DNA of 64,000 nt from Cardiocondyla obscurior (lineage: Eukaryota; Arthropoda; Insecta; Hymenoptera; Formicidae). Location of the stretch: NCBI RefSeq assembly GCF_019399895.1, contig NC_091876.1, positions 4,874,381 through 4,938,380 on the forward strand, read 5' to 3'. A program made the position numbers and the translations under genes. Positions 47,987-58,420 of the stretch are shown here, piece by piece; positions within the stretch are counted from its first letter, which is position 1, and every line of letters starts with the position of its first letter. The notes beneath the pieces were generated by a model that saw nothing but the letters and a program-made list of their open reading frames with translations, was not told the DNA's origin and did no database searches.

Positions 47987-48477
47987 ATGAACAAGAAGAT
48001 CGCCTTCGCTCACCGAAAACGTAAGTGAATTTACTTGCACTACTAAACCTTCTTGCAAAGATTTTTACTGCACGAGCTCTGTAAAGTGTTTATAATCACT
48101 TAATTTTACAAATAAAAATTAATTTATTCCACGGTTGATTTAACGATAATTCGACGCTCACGCTCGGTCTAGTTGCAATAAGTTCATTTTTAATTTATGA
48201 CTTTAATAAAAACACCAGGGTAGAACAAGTGTCGCGGCGCGATCTGTCTTTTACGTCTATTTTAAGCCGCAGTTTGGTCTATTGACAGGAGCAAGTCATG
48301 CAGGAACAATTACGAAGGAATCTGAACGTTCGTTCATACACTTTACGAGCAGCAAAAGAGGGAGGGTTACGCGCTGCAGGCGAGAATGGTCTTCAGGATA
48401 TTAGCACGTTATTGCCGGGGCTTATTGGTTTTATCGATTTTCTCGTTGTTCTACCCTGCCGGTCCTGTCTACCGTGA
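47987..48477 (+). CDS. Candidate divergent plus-strand transcript with small open frames
   Basis: After a purine-rich stretch (47880-48020) comes the donor AAAAC|GTAAGTGAAT at 48020/48021. An acceptor (TTGGTCTATTGACAG) ends at 48288, giving a 268-base intron, a usual insect size. ATG at 47987 spliced into exon 2 gives 49 codons ending at TAG 48402. Alternatively ATG at 48298, wholly in exon 2, gives 59 codons (MQEQLRRNLNVRSYTLRAAK, ending at 48477) with a hydrophobic C-terminal third (LIGFIDFLVVLP). Neither resembles a known protein. The transcript would run away from the 534-bp array, opposite to the 46-residue gene, so the array may hold a bidirectional promoter. A non-coding RNA is equally possible. 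Confidence 0.3.
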
Positions 48478-48479
48478 AA

Positions 48480-51400
48480 ACGAATTAACATCTCGCCGTT
48501 TGCGACGAGCGAGATGCGAATCGACGGCCATCGGAATCTTGTTAATGGCCTCACGGCCGCACTCGGACCTTTGTCGCTCACGAAATTTTTTTTTTTTTTT
48601 TGTTTTTTCCCCTCATAAGCGGTTCGCGAACTATTCCACCGTAAACCATTAAACATCCGTCTCGCTCCGTATTTGTATAACAATGCATTTCGTTAAACGT
48701 CGTTTAATTTCGTGTAAATCAATTCGACAAGAAAGGTATATTCGTGCGTTACAGTTTCCCCATAAAATTAAAATACGTCAGACGGCTCACGTACGCCGTT
48801 GTCAAAGATATACGTTTTTTCCCCCCCGCTGTGAAACACGATGGTGATAAATATGATTTTAATTGCGGCATAAATACTGCGTAATGACAGACAGAAAATT
48901 AGGCGGACGGCGGAGATATTTGTGCGGATCGCGCCGGCCGGTAAAGTCTGCGTGAGATGAAATCAGTTGTTATACCTCCGAGCGCGTGTCGGTGCACGGC
49001 ACAAAGAATAATGGTGGCCCATTATCGTAAAAATATAGTGGCTTTGCGGGACGACCGGAGAAATTATGGAAATAATTTACGCAATCGCGGAAAGCGTGGG
49101 GAGGGGGGGGGGTGCGGCAATTCCCCGCTAAACGCTTGCCCTTCTGACAATCGATTTGTACACGACGCATGAAAACACGCACTGGGGCCGAAAACGCATC
49201 CCCTCGGCGTACGGCCATAGTTATTTCACGGAATTTTTCACATTATTGAAATATCACAAGTTATTTCGCGTGTTTGCCCGAATCAATGAAAACGTTTATT
49301 ATTTTCGAAAGCCGGGTCGGAATATGTCAAACATATTTTCACTCAGCCTCGACTAACGAACGTTATAATAGCGTATTTATGAGAAAATTAGCGAAAATCC
49401 ATTTGTAACATCCATTTACGGCTTGAACAATGCGCAAGTGTATTAATACATTTGGAAATTATTAAAAAAAAAGAAAAAAAAATACCATAATGTTATAAGA
49501 GAATGTTTCGAAAAAGAAGTAAAGTCAAAATTACACAGAAAAATCAGGAGAAACGTTAAATACAGACGTAGAGTAATATTCCGTATGTACATATTTTAGA
49601 AATTGGGTTTGACACTTTCGGAGAGTAATTTCTCTCTCTCTTCCTCGAGAGAATTGCAACAAGATAACAATAGACATTTCACTGAAGAAACGACACGAAC
49701 GCTTAAGTAACGAGTCAAGCAGGAATAGTAGACGCCTGTAAACAACTATCAAACTCTCTCTCGTCGTACGTCGAGTTTTCACACCCTGCCTCGTTTACAT
49801 TCGTTTGTCGTCGGCGTTGCATCCGTGCCGCTTGTCTTTTGCTTGTCTTTCGTTGCTTTACACCGTCGCGAAACCTTCCAATCCCAGTTTTTCGCGAGAA
49901 CAAACGGAAATCTCAAACTCGCGACAATTAAACAGCTGTTACTACGCGACAGAATTTAATGCGTATTAACATCTGTAATTTGGCAGAATTTAATGGCATT
50001 TAAAACACAGGTTTTCACGTTCGTTTACTAAGAGATCGAGTAGCAAAACGTTGAGAACAATTGTTGCAATTCTTACAATGCTCTTGTTAATTCAAAATTA
50101 AATCGTCCTCGCGTCTTACATTTTGATTATTCGCCGATAACCGTCCGGACGTATCCGTTTTTTGAAACGTCGAAAGCCGCAGGTTTAATTCGTCCTTTCA
50201 CGCGGAAGCCCATAGGTATGCATTGAATTCTGCGGATTCTTCGGGAAAATTGCTCGCTTTCCGAGTCCATTCGGCAATAGCCGGGCGCGATACTTGCATA
50301 GAAATGATCAGTTGGATCCGTTCGCTTCGCGCCGGGAAAAATTCTTATCGCAAATAATATTCGTCAATCGAGACGGAAGAGAACCGATCTCGCGAGGGTG
50401 AAAAGGGGGAGGGGGACGGATGCGGGGAGAGATGGAATTTCGGCGAGTCATTATCGAGTTCGAAATGTCGGTGGCCGGCCAAGTTTCACCCTTACACTCT
50501 CCTCTTTTTCTTCTGGTGGCCGCTTATTTCCACCGTTTTCTGCTCCTCTCATCTTCCCTCGGCCGTTCCCTTTACCCACGGAAATGGATATGTTTTCCTC
50601 GGGACCAAACGCCTCGTTCTCATTCCTCGGGGCTGGGCGAATGAGACGGCTGGATATTACTATGCCGCCGCTGACCCGTGCAAACAATGACGACGTGAAA
50701 AGTATCCCTACACAGTAAACAGGATGAAAAATATCTGCCCTGGTTTTTCGTCCGTCTGCTATCCCTCCCATAAGCTGATTGAATGCGCCCGAGGAACTCT
50801 GAGTTGAACATGCACGCAGCTTGTTGGCGAAATGACGCGTCATCATAAATAGAGAGGATTTTTTGCCCGGAGGACTCGCGAAAGCGATGATACTCCGCCC
50901 GGCCAGAGCTGCCAAACAGATAACAAGCTGACGTGCTTGAGAAATTACTTTACGTTAAATAAATCGCTAAACGCGAGACGAATATTTTACGACGGTAACC
51001 TAATTTCTTTCATATTTTAACATATATAAGCTTGCTTTAATTATGCGCTCGAGGAATACATTTTATTTAAGAGAATTCTTTTTTGTACTTTGAAAGGTTA
51101 TTCTAACAGGAAGATGTAACAAAAATATGAAGAAAAATCGTTCCGCGCGATCCAATAAGTGTATTATAACGCGGAATGCAAAATGCATTCAATAGTTCTC
51201 CCTCCGCTCTGCGTTACTTTATTTTCAGTCGCGCAGCGAAATCTACTTTTGATCGGAATCACAGATAAATAGGTGAACTTCTGCTACTGTTCGCCCTCGC
51301 AACATTTGTTGATCGGAGCCCATATTATATCCGCCGAGATACGCCGTTCGATTCCGTACATTTTCCCCCATCGCTGCACTCGAGGACAGCAGTGATCTAC

Positions 51401-51800
51401 GATCGTGATGTGGACAAAGGGATCTGTTTCGCGACTTTCATAAAAGCCCCTTCGCACTGCGCTAAATCCTTCGCTCTTCCAATCGCAGCTGCGCGACTCA
51501 CCCCGCACCCAGTAACTCATTCCATTCGATTAATTAGGCGCGGAGTAGGCGCCCCAACGGAGACATTTTCACGGTGTTTTGGAATTTTTTGCATAAATCC
51601 ACTCTGGTGAGCGTACACGGGGAAAGTACTGACGGGCTGAATCAGATCTCACGTAACGTCAGAAAGAAAGAGACGAGCTGATAGAGGGAGGGAGAGGGAG
51701 AGCCGAGAGGGAACAGCGAACGAACCGGGGGGGTGGACAGCGTGAAACATTGTTTTAGGACTATAAATAATCGTTATTGCCGCGTTAATCATGGATAGTC
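48480..51800. other. Non-coding block
   Basis: No supported gene. A T run lies at 48586-48601 and a G-rich run near 49099-49111. A 154-codon minus frame (50451-50915) overlaps plus frames of 106 and 74 codons and has no splice support. Near 51497-51607 a minus-strand donor GTGAGTCGCG and a plus-strand donor GTGAGCGTAC occur without convincing acceptors. Confidence 0.35.
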
Positions 51801-51828
51801 GAGAGGCTCCATTATTCGTAGTGCTGCA

Positions 51829-52081
51829 GGGGCAACTCACGGTATGTTATTGCCCCCTTCAACCGTAGGGTCGGCATAGCGCCAACCCTTACGGTTTCGG
51901 TGCGGCTGGTATTGCTGCTCGGTTCTCAGCATGCCGCGAATTGCTGAGAACGAGCCGATCGAATCGCGCACGTCGGATGCTACGGCCCAGCCTAGAATCC
52001 CCTTTATTGATATCTACATACCCGATGAGTTTTCGAGGTGCCTATTGCCTCGAATGCTGCGCCTCGAGGATTCCCATCGGA
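51829..52081. other. Cluster of consecutive hairpins
   Basis: Four stem-loops follow one another. GGGGCAA pairs with TTGCCCC at 51829-51856. AACCGTAGGGT pairs with ACCCTTACGGTT at about 51860-51896. GTTCTCAGCA pairs perfectly with TGCTGAGAAC at 51922-51951 across a 10-base loop and extends with GCTCG/CGAGC. CCCGATGAGT..TCGAGG pairs loosely with CCTCGAGGAT..CATCGG at 52020-52081. Such a run is unusual for this window and could be a structured non-coding RNA, a degenerate foldback element or a cruciform-forming regulatory site. No known RNA family is recognised, and no polymerase III box or strong splice context settles the strand. Confidence 0.45.
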
Positions 52082-52139
52082 ACTCGTGGCGGCGGGCGCA
52101 ATTATTCCTACCCCGTGTTAACTTTACGCAGATCGCATA

Positions 52140-53016
52140 GATCCCGGCGTAACGAGATTTATCATAAGCCTCGCTTTACTGCACGTATACCAATTTAGAT
52201 AGATGTACGGATTGGGGAGGGAGAAAGATGGAATTGATTAAATATGGAGATTATTTCAAACTTAACACCTGACGAATCACGCGGAACGTTGCGCACAAGA
52301 AACGTCGCGCATAAATAAGGGACCTTTTTCTTTTCTTTTTTTTTTTTTTTTGATCTCACAATAATTATATCTGACTATGTCATACATTATGATATTTGCA
52401 ATTAAATATATTCATCGCTATACATTCGATCAAGCATTGGAATTGTGTTTTAATTGGATAAATAGTATATTCGATTTAATTAACCGCAATTATAAATACT
52501 ACAAATTAAATTATGCAAATTATTGAATTATGAGGTTTTGATCGTGAGAGAAGTACATTTTAATACCGATATATATATATACATATATATATATAATTTC
52601 TAAAAAGAATCTTATTAATGTAAATATTGATGTGCAACGGTGCACTCGTATGCCAAATTATAATATTCATTACTTTTACATGTTGCATGCTTTTCATAAA
52701 TGGAACTGAGAATGTATAAATTCGGAAAGCGAGTTATCAACGTAATTAGTTAGTTTAATTCTAGTAAAATATTACGCAGTACATGTGTAACTTGCTAAAA
52801 CCGAAAGCGTTGGGAAACGTACTAAATATTAAAAAATTTTAAATATAAGGTCAGCGTGCACTTTGAAATTCAAGAACCCAATTAATTGGCAAAATTTACC
52901 AACGTAAATTATTCATGACCCATGCCGTTCTATTTGAGCGCACGAAAAATACTGTAAACGACACGAGTTAGCGATTCACTTGGTAAACACATAAATCTAA
53001 CGCGGTTGAATACTTC

Positions 53017-53018
<2 letters not shown>
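52140..53018. other. AT-rich non-coding block
   Basis: Very AT-rich with TA runs at 52570-52596 and a poly-T stretch near 52331-52351. No exon is seen. Confidence 0.5.

Positions 53019-53046
<28 letters not shown>
53019..53046. repeat. Poly-T tract, 28 bases
   Basis: Longest T run in the window. On the minus strand it is an A-tail-like run, but no retroposed body is recognisable beside it. Confidence 0.9.
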
Positions 53047-53049
<3 letters not shown>

Positions 53050-53052
<3 letters not shown>

Positions 53053-54810
53053 CGTGCTATTGTATCGCCATGCGTAGGTAAACTTCAAGCATATCGAGAG
53101 ACAAGCAAACAGTTACATTCGAAATTCGATACGGTCCATCGCGTGGGGTTGATCGACGTTCTAATAAATCAAAGGGCAATGTCACGACCGTCACGAGCAT
53201 GCGGAGGAGTAGACAGCCGAGATTAACTTATCGAACCGAGAGTAAAGCTGGCTACTACGGATGACTTTCGGTCCGAACGGTCCAGGATAGGATTAAGGTA
53301 CGAACAATCGACCGACGTCCCGGAATATCGGAATAACAATATCGTTTCTGCTAATTATTTCCGCTTATTAATATTCCACGATTTTTTTACCGCGCTTAAT
53401 AAAGTCCCCGTAATTTTAGAAACCACCGTGGAAGGAAAAAAATAAAAGGGAATAATTGGTTAATATGGACGGTATACGCGGTACCAAATACGCGGTACCG
53501 TCGAGAATTAAATTAAAAATCGGTGCAATCAGAAAGATCAATTTATATCGTTATTATTGTGTTTCTTTTTGTCTCGTCTGCTCGTACACGAAACTCGGCT
53601 ATTCGAATCGAATCGTGCGGAACCGGCTGTTCCACCACTATGGCGTAATTCACACACGCACAGGTCCAGTTGTTTTAGGAATAGATCCTCCGTACGGACG
53701 TTAATTATGGAAAACCAGACACCGCACCGGTCGGTCTACCAGTAATCCTACGTCATCCAACGCCGCGATCACGGATCGTGCGCTGTCGAGCAAGATAGAG
53801 AGAACGGGAAGACCAGCAGGTGGAAGAATGACCGGTGCGACCTACTGGTTATCAGATTAGTTCGGTCCTGCAGTCCGCACCGAATATCGTTAACTGCTCT
53901 CGTAATCTCGTTTCGAGACCCGGTGCCGTGATGCAGCGCCGAGGAATTCGCAGTCGAGACACTTGGCAAACTTCGCCGATGGAAATGCCGTGCAAACGGG
54001 CGATTGTTCTTTTTTTCCTCCGCCGACGCATTGAGGTATTGAGAGATTCGACGACCATACGATTCGTTGATTAATGAACGGCGCGCAACGACTAGCTTTG
54101 AAAATCGGTTTTTTTATTTCTCTTTTTTTTTTCTTTTTCTTTTTTTTTTTTTTTTTTGCGGACGGTCGTTTAGTCGGTTGTCGCTTGCCTCCATTCAGTT
54201 TGTATTGGAAAAGCAATGAAAGTCGTCGTGAACGGCAACGACGTATCGGCGATTATAAAATCAAGGCATTTCGAAACGTTGTATTATTTACATAAACGGT
54301 CGCTACTGATTTCGCATCTTTTCTTAATTATTCGTCATCCGTCAATCCATCACGTTCGTTCTCGACGGAGCGACGGACGGCTCGACGTGGACAACGTTCG
54401 CAGTCTTTTTACACTTTGCGGTGAAAGCTGATCGATGTCGATAATTGCGCTAATCTCGAAACGGGAACGACAATATAAAACACGCGGAACGAGAAGAACG
54501 AAGGGAGAAATACGGAGAGGGTGCACATACTCGACCCTCCTGTAATCATACCCGTTGCGGAGTATGCACCGTGGATAATGCACGCCGGATAATATTCCTG
54601 CGTATGTATGTAGCCGACGCATTATTACGCGTTATTACGCGTACCGCGGACGCGTGCTCTCGCAGAGGGCATCGATTCCTCGGCGTTATTGTCGCTTCGG
54701 ATCCCCGTAGATGGGAACGCGTGCAGGGACCCCCGACGAGCGCGTACCTCTTCCGAGTCTCGTAGGTACATCAGTAATTGCATTCTCGTAGTAGGTGTAC
54801 AATTAAAAGC
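53050..54810. other. Non-coding block
   Basis: At 53472-53498 the 12-mer ATACGCGGTACC occurs twice, two bases apart. An interrupted T-rich tract lies at 54122-54157. Short frames on both strands lack splice support. Confidence 0.4.
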
Positions 54811-54812
54811 GA

Positions 54813-55053
54813 GTATGGTGTTTGCTGCGGCGACGGCGGCTGACGTACGTGATTTCCCTCTGCTCGATCCCCTCCCTCGTCTGCTGTCTACGGGGTGATA
54901 GTAGTAGTGGAGCGCGTTCCCCCTCAGTCCTCGGCGGCTGGTGCTTCGCGACATATCTACGCGCGCGCTTTGTGTGTGACTTGACGCATACCACGACAAG
55001 GTCACGTATGCTAGCCGCCTTCGTTCCAGCAAATACCATATCTGTCTTTCAGT
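54813..55053 (-). mobile_element. MITE-like element, full-length copy in reverse orientation
   Basis: On the minus strand it begins GACAGATATGGTATTTGCTGG, continues GGCTAGCATACGTGACC and ends with the complement of GTTTGCTGCGGCGACGG at 54818. This matches the order of landmarks in the array segments and the arm sequence of the 36.1 kb copy, including the outer GACAGATAT. The interior is longer than in the array copies. Both ends being present shows that the family has terminal inverted repeats of about 40-50 bases. Confidence 0.7.
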
Positions 55054-55117
55054 GCACTTTGCGCTTCATGTGAGACCCAACGCACACTACGTTAAAGTCA
55101 CGTACGCTAGCCGCGCG
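55051..55117 (-). mobile_element. MITE-like fragment abutting the previous copy
   Basis: The minus strand reads GGCTAGCGTACGTGAC then GTGTGCGTTGGGTCTCAC, matching the left third of the array segments. It ends where the neighbouring copy begins. Two insertions side by side, or one inside the other with loss of the rest, would explain it. Confidence 0.6.
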
Positions 55118-55234
55118 TGAGCGAGATGTAAAAACGTTTCTAGCAATGAAAAATTCTGTTTTACATGCAATAATTTTTAGTAAGAACTATAACAGATGTT
55201 TGTAGATATATATATTTTTTTTTGATTGAGACAG

Positions 55235-55505
55235 GCAACGTCGTGGAGTGTCGGAGTGATCGGAGTGATTTGCGGACGCGAGAAGTGCTACGGATGTTTC
55301 TCTTTCTTCCTTCGCTGCCCGCCGACGACACAACATTCACGGAAGATTGCTGCTGAAAGTTCTACGGATATTAGACAAACGATGGTGCAACCCAGGCCTA
55401 AATTACCTTCTGTCCACGCCGCGGAATTGAAAAAGAACACCTACGACCGCTTCTCCTTGTAAAATCATCGTAACTGCCGAACTCCGCTGCTGTGATCATC
55501 AATCG
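55235..55505 (+). other. Candidate plus-strand exon with a 75-codon frame
   Basis: The acceptor is a T-rich tract ending TTGATTGAGACAG and the donor is ATCG|GTGAGTTTTAC. The 271-base exon is open from its first base for 75 codons (ATSWSVGVIGVICGREKCYG at the start) and then has a stop 43 bases before the donor. No family is recognised. The early stop before a donor suggests a non-coding RNA exon or a 3' UTR exon. It could belong to the plus-strand transcript that starts near 47.9 kb. The next plausible acceptor on this strand ends TTTTATATTCAG at 57360. Confidence 0.35.
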
Positions 55506-55509
55506 GTGA

Positions 55510-56750
55510 GTTTTACATATTATTTATAATATTAGCGCTCGGTATGGATGACTAAATTGCATGCATTTACTCTCATCCATCGATACGGCTATTCAGCCCT
55601 TCTTAATTTCATTCCGTGGAAGGATGCGCCCTTTCTATATTTTTTCTCTCTCTTTTTTTTTTCCACCCCTTTCTCTTACGTGATTGTGTCATAATTCGCG
55701 AAAGGCGTAATTGTTAGCCGGGAGGGAAAAATCGTGGGGGTGCTCGCCACGAAGCGGAGAGAACCGGAGAAGTATTCACCCTCTGCTCGTATATCTCGCG
55801 AGTTAGGTATATTTCTGAATTTTTAATCTCGCGAAATTTCACGCCGTCATAAGAGACGTGCGCTAACGCCCAAACTAGCAAGCCGAATACACGCCGAAAA
55901 CCATTGTACGTTTATTAAATGCATAGCACCTCCTGCCCTCTTCCTCACCGAACTCTCGGGGAAATATATGGAATGATTCGTTTTTTTTCTTCCTGTTCCG
56001 TCGTGATTCTGTCGAAACGTAAAAACCGTCTGCGAGAGTTTCTTCCCGCGAGCCGGCGAAAAGTTTATAGCGGCCTTTATCTTAAAAATATTCGCGCCAA
56101 GACGTTTTCATTTTTCGTACGAGTATAAATATCAAAGTTCATATGCCTCGCAAAGCAAACCGTGACCAAGATTGACTGTTAATCGAAACAGCATCCTCTG
56201 CGGTATCTGCGGCGTGCTCTAGTTCGCATTCTTTTTTCGTCGCTATTATTTTATTGCCGCTATCGCATCGATGTCAACGTTTACACGTAACAAAAGAGTT
56301 AATAACTACTTGCGCGGGTATTTTTTTTTGTCCCCCCTCCTCGTACTTTGTACTTGCGTATATGGAAAATAAAGTGCAGGGATATGGAAATTCGGTTACA
56401 TCAAATGTGTCAATGGTTACAAAGGGGACGAAAATGGGAATATAAAAAATATGAGATGCTTGAAATCGTCGGCGGGAATTCAAAACGCCCGGCAACAATC
56501 GCCGACCGCAAGGGTGCTTGTCCGCTTTAGAAAATCCCTTTCCTCTACCGAATTTCCATACGTACGTAGATCACGAGCGACAGCCGTACGTCGTAAAAGT
56601 ACGTGACGGCACGGTATTTCGATCCCGGCCATTCTCGCGGCTTGTTCCTGTTGGCGATTGATTCCAATCAGCGATGTCGGGACGCTTTGTTGGGAATGAC
56701 GGACGACAGGGGGAGGGGGGGGGGATGGTGAAGCGCGCGCCTCCCCTCTT
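55510..56750. other. Non-coding block
   Basis: Nothing is supported beyond short T-rich tracts. G-rich DNA (GGGGGAGGGGGGGGGG) lies at 56710-56725. Confidence 0.4.
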
Positions 56751-56752
56751 TA

Positions 56753-56868
56753 TCGGTGCACCGTCGAGCTATTACTTGGTTCACTGTTAACGTTAAGTGC
56801 ATCGCCTATAGGTACACGGTGTCAGGACACCGAGGTAATAACGCTCTGCACTCGACCGTGCACCGTAG
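56753..56868. other. Imperfect foldback of about 115 bases
   Basis: CGGTGCACCGTCGAG near the left edge is complementary to CTCGACCGTGCACCG near the right edge, apart from single-base bulges. Inside, CGAGCTATTACTTGG pairs with CCGAGGTAATAACGCTC. Near the centre-right CGGTGTC pairs with GACACCG. The size and bulged stem resemble a microRNA-type hairpin or a small foldback element. No known microRNA sequence is recognised. Confidence 0.45.
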
Positions 56869-56869
56869 G

Positions 56870-58420
56870 TATTCTGTGGCTGAGTGAGAACCGATTACCT
56901 CAAATTCAGCTTCCACGAGCGAGAGCCTCGCTCTCCTACGCTGCCGTAGCACCGAGGCTATCTCACATTCGCCGTGGCTTCGCTTTGCAATCGGAGAATA
57001 CGGATTCGTCTAGTCAACGCTCTCGCGTAACGGCGCCTGTTACTACCTCCCGAGACGGAGAAGCCCGTCGGATATTAAATTACTTATTTAATTCGAAAGA
57101 ATATTTTCGAAGTCGGTCCGTTATCCGGGGCAACGTCCCGGCGAACGTTTCCCTCGTACCTCGTAAAAGATTTGTCATCCGTTTAGTCTCCTTTGCTTAA
57201 AGCATCACCAATGGTTCGGAAACGTTCGCTGCAGATCTTTCGTAAAAGGCTGCTGTAATCCGACAGTGATTCATAAGGCTATTCGCGTTAAGTGGGTCAA
57301 CGTCTCCTGAGTGAGAGATTAAAAAAGGAGATTAAGCACTGGCTATCCTTTTATATTCAGCAGTACGTTAAAACGCCCGGAAGAATCGCCATTTAATGGG
57401 GCTCCCGCGCGATCCGCCTGGTCGCTCGAATTTCCTGAAGTTACGAAAGGAACTCCCGGTTGGATATTGAAGCTTTTGTTTTTTATTACATCGTTACGCG
57501 TACGCGCGGGCACGTCATATGGTCGCATCGTCATATTCCGTCCCCGTTTTTCCGCACGATTTTATTATACCGCTCTCGAGCTTTTGACTTTTAAATATAG
57601 CTCGATTTACGAGAGGGAAACTACTTGGTAACGCCGCGATACGTCTCTATCGCGCGATATTAACGAAAGACGTAAATCGAGATTCGTGAAGTATTCCGCC
57701 AAGATTGATATTTAGCATTATCAAATTATTTATTGCGTTAATTGCGATTAAATCGTTTTAATAAAGGCGCCTAAAAATGGCATCGAAAGTTATAAAATTA
57801 ACTCGATATAAAATTAACCCGTTTTAATACTTTTCAAGATATGAATACTTCACGTTGCGTCTCAATTTGCATTTTCTCGATATAATCAACCGTGGTTTCC
57901 GTACGGATTGAATTTAAATTTAACTGTTTATCGAACTTTAACGTCGCGAAGCCAGCGATGTGGATTTAATTACTAATATTTTATATATATCTTAAGTAGA
58001 GCCCGAATCTCTCTCCGACGTTCTACCGACGGTTATAAATAGCCGGTTGCTAATTTGTGGATAAATTACATCGATTTACAAATATATTATTAGGACAATT
58101 AAAAGTATTTTCCTTTATTTTAGTATCTTGATTTAATATTGCATACATCGAGGTAAAACTGATCATAATTTTTTTCTTTCGCACAAAAAAGAAAAAAAGA
58201 ACGAATTCGCGTAAGAATGAATGCTACCCGAGTGGAAATTGATTCCCATCGTTACTAAATAATTAGCTGGCCAATTCGTGGTTCATTTCGTGGCTGTCTA
58301 GCAAAATAACGAGCTAGAAAAGCTAGATATCTAAACGTTTTTTTGTCGCGTACTAGTCCTATAGCGCGTCCTGACCTATCCAGTGCGTGCGTGTTTTAAC
58401 ATCTGGCCGGCAGCCTTCGC
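56870..58420. other. Non-coding block with one minus-strand acceptor
   Basis: The minus-strand acceptor at 57307 is described with the 57197-62867 candidate. The rest is AT-rich from 57570 and holds no exon I can support. Confidence 0.35.

Noticed and set aside
51270..51360. tRNA B-box-like GTTCGATTCC
   Set aside because: No A box at the right distance and no cloverleaf can be drawn.
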